The notes under the pieces were generated by a model. That model did no database searches. It saw only the letters and a program-made list of their open reading frames with translations, and had not been told where the DNA came from. Positions 26,641 to 36,397 of a DNA stretch of 64,000 nucleotides are shown one piece after another. Location: NCBI GenBank assembly GCA_964567745.1, contig CAZMNY010000003.1:226405-290404 (forward strand). Reading direction: 5' to 3'. Made by a program: the position numbers and the translations under genes. Each line of letters begins with the position of its first letter. The first letter of the stretch is position 1. Source of the stretch: CAZMNY01 sp964567745. Lineage in GTDB: Bacteria > Planctomycetota > Planctomycetia > Pirellulales > Pirellulaceae.

Positions 26641-29600
26641 ATGCGAATCTCCCCCAAACTCGCCTTCGCCGTAGTCTTGCTGTTCTCGCTCGTTTCCACC
26701 GCCGCTGCCGACGATGCTTGGAAGAAGGTCGCGATTCCCGCGGTTTGGAAACGCCCGCCCGGCGAGATCGAGGGAGTTGGCAAGGGATTCGCTTGGTATC
26801 GATGCCAAGTCAATATTCCGTCGCACTGGCTCGACGGCGAACTGACCGCGATCGCGGAATCGGCGGACGACGCAAGGCAGTATTACTTGAACGGAACACT
26901 ACTCGGCCAGTCGGGCAATTTTCCGCCAACGTATCGGTCGGGACTGGGCGAAACCATCCGCTTACGGATCACTCGCGATCAAGTGAAGGCGGGCGTCAAC
27001 GTGTTCGCCATCCGCTGCTGTCAACAAGCGGCCCGCGTGAATTTCAATGTCGCCGCTCCGGTCATTGTCTCCGCAAAAAAGGGACTCCGCATGCGAGGTA
27101 GCTGGGAGTTTAAGGCGGGTGACCTCGACGAAAAAAACGTCGCAACGTCCGCATTCGCTTCGAAGCCATTTGATAAACTCGAGCCAACTGACTCGCTCGA
27201 AAAGTCGTTTAAAAAGCTGGACAACGATGAAGGCGCCCTGCCGCCGCTCGAAGCCCTTTCGCGAATGAAGGCGCCCGATGACCTGACGGTCGACTTGGCG
27301 GTCTCGGAGCCGCACGTCCGACAACCGTTGTCCATCAAGTGGGATGAGAGGGGCCGATTGTGGGTGATGCAATACCTTCAGTATCCAACTCCAGCCGGAA
27401 TCAAGATGGTCAGCCGCGATAAGTATTTGCGAACCGTCTACGACAAAATGCCCCCTGCCCCGCCGAACCATTTTCGCGGCGCGGACAAGATTACCATTCA
27501 TGAAGATACCGATGCCGACGGCAAGTACGATTCGCATAAAACGTTCGTCGACGGGCTGAGCCTCGCTTCGTCATTCGCTATCGGGCGCGGCGGAGTTTTT
27601 GTACTCAATCCACCTTACTTGCTCTTCTATCCCGACAAGAACCACGACGACAAACCGGATGGCGATCCGAAGGTCCTACTTCAAGGATTTGGAATTGAAG
27701 ATTCGCACTCCATCGCCAACAGTTTGAGATGGGGGCCTGACGGCTGGCTCTACGCCGCTCAAGGCAGTACGGTCACTGGCGCGATACGAAAACCGAGTCA
27801 AAAACCAGAAGAGGCAGTCCATTCGATGGGGCAGCTTGTCTGGCGATATCATCCGGAAACAGCCAAGTACGAGATCTTTGCTGAGGGCGGCGGGAATGCG
27901 TTCGGAGTCGAAGTCGATTCGAAAGGACGAATCTACTCAGGCCATAACGGCGGCGACACTCGCGGTTTTCACTACGTCCAGGGCGGGTACTTTCGCAAGG
28001 GATTCGGTAAGCACGGTCCGCTGTCGAACCCATACGCCTACGGCTATTTCGCCAATATGGCCCACCACAAAGTGGCTCGATTCACACACACGTTTGTTAT
28101 TTATGACGGCGGAGCTCTGCCCGGCACTTACCACGGTCGACTGTTTGGCGTGGCACCGCTGCAAGGCCACGTCGTGACGAGCGACGTCGCATTGGATCGA
28201 TCGAGTTTCAAAACAAAAGACATCGGCCACGTGCTCAATACAGATGACGATTGGTTCCGACCCGTTGACATTCAAGTTGGCCCCGACGGAGCGATGTACG
28301 TTGTTGACTTGTACGAGCAGCGCATCGATCACTCGAGTCATTACCAGGGCCGAGTGCATCGCGATTCGGGCCGCATCTACAGGATTCGCGACAAAAACGC
28401 AGCGCCGGGATTGAAAGCAATTGATCTGGGGAAACTCTCAACGCCGCAACTGGTCGAACGACTCAACGATAAGAACAAGTGGACTCGCCAGACGACGCTT
28501 CGTTTGCTGGGCGATCGAAAGGATCAAGCCGCGGTCGGACTGTTGCGAAAACAATTGGCTGAACAAATCGGACAGACAGCCATCGAGCTGCTTTGGGCCC
28601 TCTATCAATGTGGTGGATTCGACAACGCGACCGCCGAGGAAAATCTCGAACACGCCGACCCTTACGTGCGATTGTGGTGCGTGCGGCTACTCGGCGACCA
28701 GAAATCGGTTTCGCCAAAACTAGCGAAGCATATGGCCGAATTGGCTTACCGCGAGCCGAATGTTGAAGTTCGCAGCCAGCTCGCCTGTTCCGCAAGGCGA
28801 CTTCCTCCCTCGCAAGGCTTGCCGATCGTGACGAGTTTGCTTCAGCGATCCGAGGACGTCGGCGACATCCACATACCGCTACTGCTTTGGTGGGCCATCG
28901 AATCGAACGTCGATCTAGACGGTAAAGCGGTGCTCTCACTGCTAGGCAAGCAAGAGAGTTGGAATCTACCGATGGTCCGCGAGCATATCCTCGAGCGTCT
29001 GATGCGACGACTCAGCTCGAGCGGTTCGCGACGCGACTTCCTATTGGCGGCCAAGCTGTTGGAATCAGCCCCCTCATCGGATCAGGCTAAGCGAGCCGTG
29101 TCAGGATTCGAGAAAGCGTTCGAGGGCCGAGCCGTTGTCGGCTTGCCCAGCGAGTTGACGTCCGCCTTGGCCAAAGCCGGAGGCGGCTCACTGGCCCTGC
29201 AGCTTCGTCAAGGCGATGCGGCCGCTTGGAAGAAAGCGTCAGCCATTATTGGCGATGAAAAACAAAAAACGGGGCGGCGAGTCGAACTGATTGAAGTTGT
29301 CGGGCAAACCAAAATTCAAGGCGGACGCGACACGCTCTTGGAATTACTGAAGAGTCGAAATGACTCGGTGCGCCAAGCAGCGCTATACGCGTTGCAAAAC
29401 TACAACGATCAATCGATCGGCGCCCAAGTGACCGAGTTGCTACCGATGTTTTCAAAAGACTCCTTCGAAGCCGGACTCGCCCTGCTCTCGAGCCGACCGA
29501 GTTGGTCGCTCGACTTGCTGCAACAAATCGACTCGGGCAAATTGGCGAAGGAAAAAGTGCCGATGCATTTTGTCCGCCGCGCGCAATTGCATTCAGACGA

Positions 29601-30123
29601 GGTCATCGATCAATTGGTCAAGAAGAATTGGGGGGACATTCAAGGCACCGCGACGGCCGAGATGAAAGAGTCGCTTCGGCACTACACGGAAGTAATCGGT
29701 GTCGGCTCGGGCAATCCATACAACGGAAAAAAACTGTTCAGCAATTCGTGCGGAAAATGCCATGTGCTGTTCACTCAGGGCGGTAAGATCGGCCCCGACC
29801 TGACCGCCTTCAAGCGTGACGATTTGCGACGCATGCTCGTCAACGTGCTCAACCCGAGCATCGAGATTCGCGAAGGCTACGAGAATCACGCGGTGCTGAC
29901 CGCCGACGGCCGCGCACTCAATGGCTTTATCGAAGATCAAGACGCCCAGGTCGTGGTCCTCAAGGCGGCCGACGGACAACGCACAGTAATCAAACGCGAT
30001 GACATTGACGAGACGCGCGTGCTGCCGACATCGGTCATGCCGGAAGGCCTGCTCAAAGAACTATCCAATCAACAGATTCGCGACCTCTTTGCCTACTTGC
30101 GTGCGACTCAGCCGCTGCCGTAG
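26641..30123 (+). CDS. PVC-type membrane-bound dehydrogenase with HEAT repeats and haem c
   Basis: 1160 residues. Signal peptide (1-23, STAAADD). A beta-sandwich like those on glycosidases (about 30-140) is followed by a propeller of the glucose/sorbosone-dehydrogenase-like PVC family (about 210-590; WDERGRLWVMQ, DTDADGKYD, WGPDGWLYAAQGS, QVGPDGAMYVVDLYEQ). A helical HEAT-type region (about 595-1020) leads to a C-terminal cytochrome c with CGKCH (about 1037) and a Met ligand near VMPEGL. This planctomycete architecture is thought to oxidise sugars or polyols in the periplasm; the substrate is unproved. ATG 26641 is chosen because the signal peptide begins there; ribosome site is weak. Confidence 0.92.
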   Translation: MRISPKLAFAVVLLFSLVSTAAADDAWKKVAIPAVWKRPPGEIEGVGKGFAWYRCQVNIPSHWLDGELTAIAESADDARQYYLNGTLLGQSGNFPPTYRSGLGETIRLRITRDQVKAGVNVFAIRCCQQAARVNFNVAAPVIVSAKKGLRMRGSWEFKAGDLDEKNVATSAFASKPFDKLEPTDSLEKSFKKLDNDEGALPPLEALSRMKAPDDLTVDLAVSEPHVRQPLSIKWDERGRLWVMQYLQYPTPAGIKMVSRDKYLRTVYDKMPPAPPNHFRGADKITIHEDTDADGKYDSHKTFVDGLSLASSFAIGRGGVFVLNPPYLLFYPDKNHDDKPDGDPKVLLQGFGIEDSHSIANSLRWGPDGWLYAAQGSTVTGAIRKPSQKPEEAVHSMGQLVWRYHPETAKYEIFAEGGGNAFGVEVDSKGRIYSGHNGGDTRGFHYVQGGYFRKGFGKHGPLSNPYAYGYFANMAHHKVARFTHTFVIYDGGALPGTYHGRLFGVAPLQGHVVTSDVALDRSSFKTKDIGHVLNTDDDWFRPVDIQVGPDGAMYVVDLYEQRIDHSSHYQGRVHRDSGRIYRIRDKNAAPGLKAIDLGKLSTPQLVERLNDKNKWTRQTTLRLLGDRKDQAAVGLLRKQLAEQIGQTAIELLWALYQCGGFDNATAEENLEHADPYVRLWCVRLLGDQKSVSPKLAKHMAELAYREPNVEVRSQLACSARRLPPSQGLPIVTSLLQRSEDVGDIHIPLLLWWAIESNVDLDGKAVLSLLGKQESWNLPMVREHILERLMRRLSSSGSRRDFLLAAKLLESAPSSDQAKRAVSGFEKAFEGRAVVGLPSELTSALAKAGGGSLALQLRQGDAAAWKKASAIIGDEKQKTGRRVELIEVVGQTKIQGGRDTLLELLKSRNDSVRQAALYALQNYNDQSIGAQVTELLPMFSKDSFEAGLALLSSRPSWSLDLLQQIDSGKLAKEKVPMHFVRRAQLHSDEVIDQLVKKNWGDIQGTATAEMKESLRHYTEVIGVGSGNPYNGKKLFSNSCGKCHVLFTQGGKIGPDLTAFKRDDLRRMLVNVLNPSIEIREGYENHAVLTADGRALNGFIEDQDAQVVVLKAADGQRTVIKRDDIDETRVLPTSVMPEGLLKELSNQQIRDLFAYLRATQPLP

Positions 30124-30140
30124 GAGAGAACAAGCTGCGA

Positions 30141-30668
30141 TCAAAAACTCTCTTTGGAGCCGTGGGCGAAACTTGAATCTTCGAGTCGCCGGTTGACCCA
30201 GCGGACAACTCGCGCCGGCGTTGGAAGCAGCGTCAGAAGCGAAAGCGCCATTAATACCGCAACGCAGAAGCCAACCGTGCTTCCGTCGATGTGAAACGCC
30301 ACGGCTCCCATGAAACCGGGGCCCTCAAGCAACGCGCAAGCGATAATCGTGTTGAGCTGGTAGATCTGGCCGTACTTCGGCGCCGCATCATCGAGTTTCA
30401 AATCAGAACTGATCTGCTCAGCCGCTTTGGCTCCGATGATTTTGGGCAGGACATTCGCCATCACGATTCCGCTTAGGGCCAAGCCAATTGCGATCATTGG
30501 CAACGGGCCAAGCGGGGCGTTCGCCACGTTGACAAAATCGGGCGGCCCCTGTGTGAACACGATCACAACTAGATAGAGCGACACGCCGCTGATCATGCCG
30601 AACACGATTATGCCGAGGTTGATCACGGTGGGCACCAACAGCTGTCTCAGTCGCTCTTCTCGTTCCAT
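30141..30668 (-). CDS. Four-helix membrane protein, unknown
   Basis: 175 residues with four hydrophobic segments (about 13-38, 53-75, 103-125, 132-150) and a charged loop at 80-95. No catalytic motif seen. CAGGAG lies 9 bp before ATG 30668. Divergent from another small membrane protein at 30860; the shared 190-bp region probably holds both promoters. Function unknown. Confidence 0.75.
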   Translation of the reverse strand: MEREERLRQLLVPTVINLGIIVFGMISGVSLYLVVIVFTQGPPDFVNVANAPLGPLPMIAIGLALSGIVMANVLPKIIGAKAAEQISSDLKLDDAAPKYGQIYQLNTIIACALLEGPGFMGAVAFHIDGSTVGFCVAVLMALSLLTLLPTPARVVRWVNRRLEDSSFAHGSKESF

Positions 30669-30859
30669 CCGACCATCTCCTGCTTGTTTCTCCGTCTTGG
30701 CGGCGGTTGATCTGGTTCAGTATACTGGCGTCTCGACGTCATCGCTCAGGCCCAGCTCGATGACGACGACGCCGACCCAGTGGAATCGACCCGCGACATT
30801 GACCACGCAGCATCGACCCTGGCAAGTCTACGTTATTTCACTTGGGAAGCATTCACGTC

Positions 30860-31303
30860 ATGAAACGCCCGCAAATCCTCGCCTTGGTTTGGGCCATGGC
30901 ACTGTTTGGTCCGTTAATGAACTTGATCGGCGTTTTTGCCTTCGAGGTCAATGACAACTACTGGCTCATCGCTCTCTCGAGCCCGCGCGATATTTTCGAA
31001 GTCGTCGCAGGTATTTTCGCCGCCTTTGTCATGCCAGCTTCGCCGTTCATTATTCTCGGCGCCCTGGGCATGCAAACTCAACTCGACGAAACCCCATCGT
31101 TTGGCACCGGAGCGATCGCGGGAAGCATGGTCGGTTCGGTCATTTCAGTTCACGGCGGATGGCTCTTGCTGTGGGTGGCTATCATGTTAGTTGGCGACAA
31201 TGGTGCGTCGCTCGGTTACTGGGGGTTTCTTTGCACCTTCCCAATCTTTGTGCCGCTGTTCATGCTCACCGGCTGGAGTTTCGGAGCGAGGTGGGACAAC
31301 TGA
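30860..31303 (+). CDS. Small membrane protein, unknown
   Basis: 147 residues. Four hydrophobic segments, a Pro/Gly-rich start (MKRPQILALVWAMALFGP) and a Gly/Ser-rich middle (GAIAGSMVGSVISVHGG). No known motif. I start at ATG 30860 with GGGAAG about 9 bp upstream in place of the TTG at 30842. It lies 47 bp upstream of the PhoD-like gene and may be co-transcribed. Confidence 0.75.
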   Translation: MKRPQILALVWAMALFGPLMNLIGVFAFEVNDNYWLIALSSPRDIFEVVAGIFAAFVMPASPFIILGALGMQTQLDETPSFGTGAIAGSMVGSVISVHGGWLLLWVAIMLVGDNGASLGYWGFLCTFPIFVPLFMLTGWSFGARWDN

Positions 31304-31350
31304 CGGGCGATTCTGACTGAGTCGGCCACGCGCAATCTCGAGGTACTTCC

Positions 31351-32784
31351 ATGATCAATCTGCTACGCCCGTGGTTCATTGCAATCCTGTATTGCGCAGG
31401 CCTCTGTTTTACGGCCCCCTGTTCTGCCGCCCATTTGGCGATGGGATTTCGAGTTGGCGAAGTAAAGCAAACGTCAGTACTGATCTGGTCGCGAGTCACG
31501 GCGACGCCGGAGCGGAATTGGAAGGGGTATCGCGATCCGAAGAAGCGCGAACCGCGAGTCGCCGAATACACGCCGTCTCCGATCGCCGTCTCCGATCGTC
31601 AAGGCAATGTCGAGGGCGCGGCAGGTGAAATCCGAGTCACCTTTGGAACAAAAGAGAACCTGTCGGGGGCTCGTTCGACCGACTGGACCGCCGTTGGGCC
31701 ACAACGCGATTTCGTATTCAAACAAAAGATCGACGGCCTTCAGCCAGGCACGCGGTATTTCGTTCGAGTCGACGCCCGAGACGATAAGGACTCGCCGATC
31801 TCAGCGTCGACGACGGGGCAGTTTATGACGGCCCAACAGCCGGACAAGTGGCAACACGTCAAGTTTTCCGTCGTCACCGGCCAATCGTACTGGGATCTCG
31901 ATCACGAGCGCGGCTACCACATGTATCCGGCCATGGGAAAACAAGAATTGAACTTCATGGTTGCCACTGGCGATACCGTCTACTTGGATAGCGAATCCCC
32001 GCGAGCTCGCACGGTCGAACTGGCTCGCTACCATTGGCGCCGAATGTATTCACTGCCGAGGCTGGTCGAGTTTCACCGCAATACGCCTGGCTATTGGGAA
32101 GTCGACGACCACGATTCTTTTTGTAACGACGACTGGCCTACGATGAAAGCGAAGTGGATGGCGCCGTTGACCTACCCTCAGGGTGGACGCGTGTTTCGCG
32201 AGCAGAATCCGGTTCCCGAGAAAACGTATCGCACGATTCGTTGGGGCAAAGGGCTGCAGATCTGGTTAGTCGAAGGCCGCGATTACCGTACGCCCAACAA
32301 CGTACCTGACGGTCCCGAGAAAACCATTTGGGGCAAAGAGCAACTTGCCTGGATCAAGTCGACGATCCTGGCGAGCGACGCCGAGTTTAAGGTCTTGATC
32401 AGCCCCACTCCGATCGTCGGCCCAGACCGAAGCGGGAAGGCGGACAACCACGCCAACCAAGCGTTTGCGCATGCCGGCAATGCGTTTCGCAAATGGACCA
32501 AGGACAACAAGCTGTCGAACTTCTTTGTCTGCTGCGGCGACCGCCACTGGCAGTACTATTCGATCGATCCGAAATCGGGTTTGCGTGAATTTTCGTGCGG
32601 ACCGGCGAGCAATAAGCACGCGGGCGGATCGCCGAAACACGACCCCAAGCTACAGCCTTTCCATCGAGTCAAAGGCGGTTACCTCAGCGTCGAAGTCCAT
32701 CGCCCCGAGCAGAAACCGACGATCACGTTTCGCCATCACGATGTCCACGGTGGCGTCGTCAATACACTCGATTTCACGCGGTAA
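31351..32784 (+). CDS. PhoD-family alkaline phosphatase
   Basis: 477 residues. Signal peptide (1-27, ending CSAAH). N-terminal fibronectin-like domain MGFRVGEVKQTSVLIWSRV, then the PhoD metallophosphatase: TGDTVYLD, WEVDDHDSFCNDD, WGKGLQIWLVEGRDYR and CCGDRHWQYY supply the metal ligands of the Fe/Ca enzyme. It hydrolyses phosphate mono- or diesters outside the cytoplasm for phosphorus supply. GAGG is 7 bp before ATG 31351. Relatives in planctomycetes are common; no phosphate-regulon partner is adjacent. Confidence 0.9.
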   Translation: MINLLRPWFIAILYCAGLCFTAPCSAAHLAMGFRVGEVKQTSVLIWSRVTATPERNWKGYRDPKKREPRVAEYTPSPIAVSDRQGNVEGAAGEIRVTFGTKENLSGARSTDWTAVGPQRDFVFKQKIDGLQPGTRYFVRVDARDDKDSPISASTTGQFMTAQQPDKWQHVKFSVVTGQSYWDLDHERGYHMYPAMGKQELNFMVATGDTVYLDSESPRARTVELARYHWRRMYSLPRLVEFHRNTPGYWEVDDHDSFCNDDWPTMKAKWMAPLTYPQGGRVFREQNPVPEKTYRTIRWGKGLQIWLVEGRDYRTPNNVPDGPEKTIWGKEQLAWIKSTILASDAEFKVLISPTPIVGPDRSGKADNHANQAFAHAGNAFRKWTKDNKLSNFFVCCGDRHWQYYSIDPKSGLREFSCGPASNKHAGGSPKHDPKLQPFHRVKGGYLSVEVHRPEQKPTITFRHHDVHGGVVNTLDFTR

Positions 32785-32836
32785 GAAAACGAGACACGAC
32801 AGATACGAGATAGCCTAGATAGGAGAGTTCTTAATT

Positions 32837-33814
32837 ATGGCGCAAGGAACATCGGCTTGGGCCGAGCCGCCGAAGTTTGCCCCGTCGGCCGGCACCGTGA
32901 TTTGCGAGCCGGCGGGAAGCGGCGAAGGGTACTGGGTCGGCGCGCCGGGCGTGTTTTATGACGCCGAAACCCACGAGACCTATCTCTCCTATCGCATTCG
33001 TCGGCCGCGCGGCGTCGAGCCTGACCGCGGTGCAGAAACGGTGCTCACGGTCAGCCGTGACGGATTCGACTTCAAGACGATCTGGCAAGGCCATAAAGAC
33101 CAACTCAACTCGGCCAGCATTGAACGCTGCGCCATCGGCCGACTGGACGACGGCGGGTGGGTGCTGACGATCAGCTACGTCGATCCAGCCGATGGGCGAT
33201 GGCGAATCGACACGGTTTCAGCCGATCGTCCCGACAACTTTGATCTGGCCAAGCGTCAAACCGCGTTGACGGCTGCGGCCCTGGGCGTCGAAGGCGTCAA
33301 AGACCCATACATTTTTCGCGTGGGCGGAATGAGGCACATGCTCGCGAGCTTCGCGTTTACCGCCGCCGAATCGAGTCATGAACAGCTTCACGGCACGCTC
33401 GACGCATTCAACACGGGACGCATCGTCTCGGCGACCGGGCTTGCCGTAAGTCCGGATGGATTGAATTGGGATTGGCAAGGAGCGGTGTTCGCACCCAATT
33501 CGGAAAACCAAGGCAAGTGGGATGGTTATTGCCGACGCATCGGTTGCCTACTCCGTCGCGACGGACTCTGGCTAGGCCTTTACGACGGTTCCGCCGATGT
33601 CTCGGAGAACTATGAAGAGCGGCTCGGCATCGCGTACAGCGCCGACTTGCGATCGTTCTACAACACGACGCCCGACCGCCCATGGCTGACCACGCCGCAG
33701 GGACACGGCGCTTTGCGATACTTTGACGCCATCCCGCTCCGCGACAAAACGCGTCTCTATTACGAGATGGCGACGCCCGAGGGCCATCACGACTTGCGGA
33801 TGATCGAGGTTTAG
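32837..33814 (+). CDS. Five-bladed beta-propeller protein, GH43/GH32-like
   Basis: 325 residues, no signal peptide. Repeating strands with Asp/Glu at propeller positions: WVGAPGVFYD, YLSYRIRRPRG, VLTVSRDGFDF, VKDPYIFRVGG, LAVSPDGLNW and LGIAYSADLRSF. This is the pattern of furanosidase-like hydrolases and phosphorylases with a five-bladed propeller. The Asp in VKDPYIF fits a catalytic or transition-state acid. Substrate is unknown. GGAGAG lies about 10 bp before ATG 32837, and the gene follows phoD at 52 bp. Confidence 0.75.
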   Translation: MAQGTSAWAEPPKFAPSAGTVICEPAGSGEGYWVGAPGVFYDAETHETYLSYRIRRPRGVEPDRGAETVLTVSRDGFDFKTIWQGHKDQLNSASIERCAIGRLDDGGWVLTISYVDPADGRWRIDTVSADRPDNFDLAKRQTALTAAALGVEGVKDPYIFRVGGMRHMLASFAFTAAESSHEQLHGTLDAFNTGRIVSATGLAVSPDGLNWDWQGAVFAPNSENQGKWDGYCRRIGCLLRRDGLWLGLYDGSADVSENYEERLGIAYSADLRSFYNTTPDRPWLTTPQGHGALRYFDAIPLRDKTRLYYEMATPEGHHDLRMIEV

Positions 33815-33866
33815 GCGAGCCGACACGCACGGAAAGAAATGAAACGAGTGAAGAATCGCCGTCACT

Positions 33867-35438
33867 CTAACGGTCCATGCGAATGAGCGCCCCGGCGACG
33901 ACGACGGGAGCAACCTTCAGCTTGAGCGGGTTGTCGCCATACCTCACAACTCGTCCGTTGTAGTTTACGCCGAGCACGAGCAGCGACGTTCCCTCCGGCG
34001 CCGTGAACAGCTCGCCCGCCAGCGGCACGAATAGCGACTTGTCGAGTCCCGAGACTTGAATTAGGGCACCGGTTGAGCCGTCCCCGCCTTCGACGATCCG
34101 CAACAGAGTTCCGATCAAGAAGACACCCGATAGCGGCTGATCGATCTGTTCAACAGCGAACTCGTTAATGAGTAGGATTTGAGCCGGCGCATTCCATTCT
34201 CGTTTGCGCAACTTGGCCAAGACCCGATCGGTTTCGCCTTCGAGTTTGTCGAACTGCTTTTCGAGTTTGACATCCAGCGTGAGCGATGAAGGTGAGTTGG
34301 CGACGGTGACCGCCCAGGCCAGCTTCTGCAACTGGCGATAGTCGCTTGCCGATTCGGGGAGAAACCGGAACCCAGCGACAAGATCGAACTGTTGCCGCAC
34401 TCGCTCCGCCGTGAGCTCGTTCAACCACCTGCTGACCCACGCGTCTCGCGGCGTCGCCGAGCCGAGTGGTTGTGTTTCGGCGCTAGCTCGTTCACGCAAA
34501 TCATGCAAATGCTTTACATGCAGCGCGTAACTGAACTCGGACTGCCGATCGACCCAAGTGTTGATCCCAATCACTCGCCCTTGTTGATCGAGCAGCGGTC
34601 CGCCGCTGTTCCCATCGGAAAGCTTGGCCGTGTGTTGAATCCAAGTCGCGTCGCGTCGACCGCTGAGAATACGCTGGAGAAAACGCTGGCTGTGTAGAGG
34701 CAATTGCGACGTCTTAACGATGCGACTCACCTTGCCGTCATATGGCGAATAGACAACGCCATTGGGATGGCCTAATGCAACGACTGGCGCCAACTGTTGT
34801 GGGTCTTCCATGCCCGCCATTGGCGCCGGAACAAGACGCAGCGGAGTTGACTCGAGCCGCACTATCGCCAAATCTCGCTCCGGCTCAACCGCAGCCAAGC
34901 CCAACACCCGACACCGCTCGCCATTGCGAAATCGAACGAACGCCTGAGTTGCGTGAGCGACGACATGGTAATTCGTGGCGATCAGGCCAGTGTCATCGAT
35001 GACGAAGCCCGATCCCAAACTGCTATCGCCTGCAGCCCCAATCGACTCGAGCAATACAACGGACCGTTCGAGCTGATCAAGCGTGTTTGGCGAGGATGCT
35101 CGGTCAGCAACTTGCGGAGTGTTCGCCGACTTTGCCTGGCGATTTGTTGTAGTCGACTCACCCTGACGACGCGGCGACTCGGTCGTCGCAACCGGCGTGA
35201 CTGCGTAGAGGACGCAATAGCGAATGCCCACCGCACAAGCAGCAAGCAACATGATGAGGGCGAGACGAAGTAGAATCCCACGCCCCGTGTAACGTCGTTC
35301 GCGACCAATGCCGGTTCGCGGCGGTTTCGATGGAGGTTCGGACACTGCGACACTGGGCAGCGCCGAGCCGTCGTCAGCACGCTCGCTAGGCGCCTCAAAC
35401 TCGTGCTGACATTTCGGGCATTCGACGTGTTTGTCCAT
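33867..35438 (-). CDS. Membrane-anchored trypsin-like serine protease with zinc ribbon
   Basis: 523 residues. N-terminal zinc-ribbon start CPKCQHEF (Cys7, Cys10; the other half is not obvious), cytosolic linker, membrane segment about 55-79, then a Deg-like protease domain: His158 (TNYHVV), Asp189 (ERDLAIV), Ser278 (SDGNSGGPLL). No PDZ domain follows; a C-terminal domain of about 190 residues is unfamiliar. Expected role is processing or quality control outside the cytoplasm. Three ATGs (35450, 35447, 35438) compete; 35438 directly precedes the zinc-ribbon and follows GAGGG at short spacing. Confidence 0.88.
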   Translation of the reverse strand: MDKHVECPKCQHEFEAPSERADDGSALPSVAVSEPPSKPPRTGIGRERRYTGRGILLRLALIMLLAACAVGIRYCVLYAVTPVATTESPRRQGESTTTNRQAKSANTPQVADRASSPNTLDQLERSVVLLESIGAAGDSSLGSGFVIDDTGLIATNYHVVAHATQAFVRFRNGERCRVLGLAAVEPERDLAIVRLESTPLRLVPAPMAGMEDPQQLAPVVALGHPNGVVYSPYDGKVSRIVKTSQLPLHSQRFLQRILSGRRDATWIQHTAKLSDGNSGGPLLDQQGRVIGINTWVDRQSEFSYALHVKHLHDLRERASAETQPLGSATPRDAWVSRWLNELTAERVRQQFDLVAGFRFLPESASDYRQLQKLAWAVTVANSPSSLTLDVKLEKQFDKLEGETDRVLAKLRKREWNAPAQILLINEFAVEQIDQPLSGVFLIGTLLRIVEGGDGSTGALIQVSGLDKSLFVPLAGELFTAPEGTSLLVLGVNYNGRVVRYGDNPLKLKVAPVVVAGALIRMDR

Positions 35439-35446
35439 AGCCCTCA

Positions 35447-35578
35447 TCATACGTTAGCGTCGGCTCCGATGACCAGTGTGAATCGCTGACACGAGGCGAA
35501 CGGGTCGTAATGGTCCTCATGCTCTCCCGCTATGAAAACGGTTCGTCCATCTGGTAACACAACCTGAGCCTGCCCCAT
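35447..35578 (-). pseudogene. Gene fragment upstream of the protease
   Basis: A 43-codon frame, MGQAQVVLPDGRTVFIAGEH followed by EDHYDP, has protein-like composition and ends at TGA 35447-35449, overlapping the first alternative start of the protease. The same frame continues upstream to about 35605 (W-C-F-D-R before the Met) and then meets a TGA. It reads as the internal beginning of a larger secreted or propeller protein, left as a remnant. No ribosome site was seen. Confidence 0.4.
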
Positions 35579-35735
35579 ACGGTCGAAGCACCAGCAAGGA
35601 CCTAGTCAGCGCACTCGACGGGAGACAAGAAACTCGAAATCGTAAGGATTTCATTCGTAATGAAGTTGTATTCAGTCATCGCATTCACCAAGTGACTGTG
35701 TCGCTGAGATGACGACACGACTGAGCCATGGCAGG

Positions 35736-35901
35736 TTCACGGAACGAAGCGTGCTCGTTGGGGTCTGCGAATGGCGGATGGTGTCTCGTAGCGTTGAATC
35801 TTATTCACCGAACGAGCAAGCTCGTTGGGGCCTGTGGATTGCGGATGGTGTCTCTTAGCGTTGAATCTTGTTCACCGAACGAGCAAGCTCGTTGGGGCCT
35901 G
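35736..35901. repeat. Two and a half copies of a 67-68-bp direct repeat
   Basis: Copies start at 35736, 35804 and 35871 (third is partial). Each begins TTCAC and contains a hairpin word; in copies 2 and 3 it is AACGAGCAAGCTCGTT, a perfect 7-2-7 palindrome, followed by GGGG(C/T)CTG. The remainder of the unit includes GCGGATGGTGTCTC. Copy 1 is diverged. A shorter related sequence lies at 52626-52657. No coding sense is apparent. Confidence 0.8.
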
Positions 35902-35920
35902 CCACTCTAGTTTTGGGCAC

Positions 35921-35936
35921 CACTGGCTTGCCAGTG
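35921..35936. repeat. Perfect 16-bp palindrome, dispersed
   Basis: CACTGGCTTGCCAGTG, 7-bp arms with a 2-base loop, 20 bp beyond the direct repeats. A 14/16 match to its complement form lies at 7266-7281, so this is a dispersed short repeat. It has the same 2-base-loop design as the palindrome inside the neighbouring 67-bp repeats. Confidence 0.65.
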
Positions 35937-36001
35937 CTTTCGAACAGCCAGGTGACTTCGTTTTCCGTTTCTCGTCGAAGTGAAGTCGAAATTTTCGCGC
36001 C

Positions 36002-36340
36002 TTAGCGTGCGATTACTTCTCGGATCGACTGTTCGATTGCATTGGTGTTAAATTCCGCGGCGTGCGTGTATCCCATCCAGATTTCGAGCCAACCTGCGGT
36101 GCTCTCGGGATCCCATGGTTCACGTCCAATGCGAAGATCGCGGGTGAGTTGCACGACGTTGTGGGTGGCTTCGTTTACCCAGTACATCGCCTGGCGAGCT
36201 TCCTTCTCGGTGAGTTGCCCGTAGGGTTGGCAGTTACTTGCGGCGACGCGAACTGCAATCGTGAGGTTGTGGGCGAGATCCTCGAGAAACGTAAGCCCTT
36301 GCTCCGCGGTAAAATCATAGATCTCGCGTGGAACCGTCAA
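36002..36340 (-). CDS. Small hypothetical protein with TTG start
   Basis: 112 residues, acidic and helix-rich, five Trp/Tyr in the second half (MYWVNEATHNVVQLTRDL, WLEIWMGYTHAAE). No signal peptide. TTG 36340 has a strong AAGGAG eight bases upstream, which decides this start. It lies 57 bp behind another small gene and then gltD, all on the minus strand, so it may be a distal member of the glt transcript. Function unknown. Confidence 0.65.
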   Translation of the reverse strand: MTVPREIYDFTAEQGLTFLEDLAHNLTIAVRVAASNCQPYGQLTEKEARQAMYWVNEATHNVVQLTRDLRIGREPWDPESTAGWLEIWMGYTHAAEFNTNAIEQSIREVIAR

Positions 36341-36397
36341 AGCACGTTCTCCTTCAACAGACGGGAAGAGTCACACGCCTAAATCATCGACGAAACT

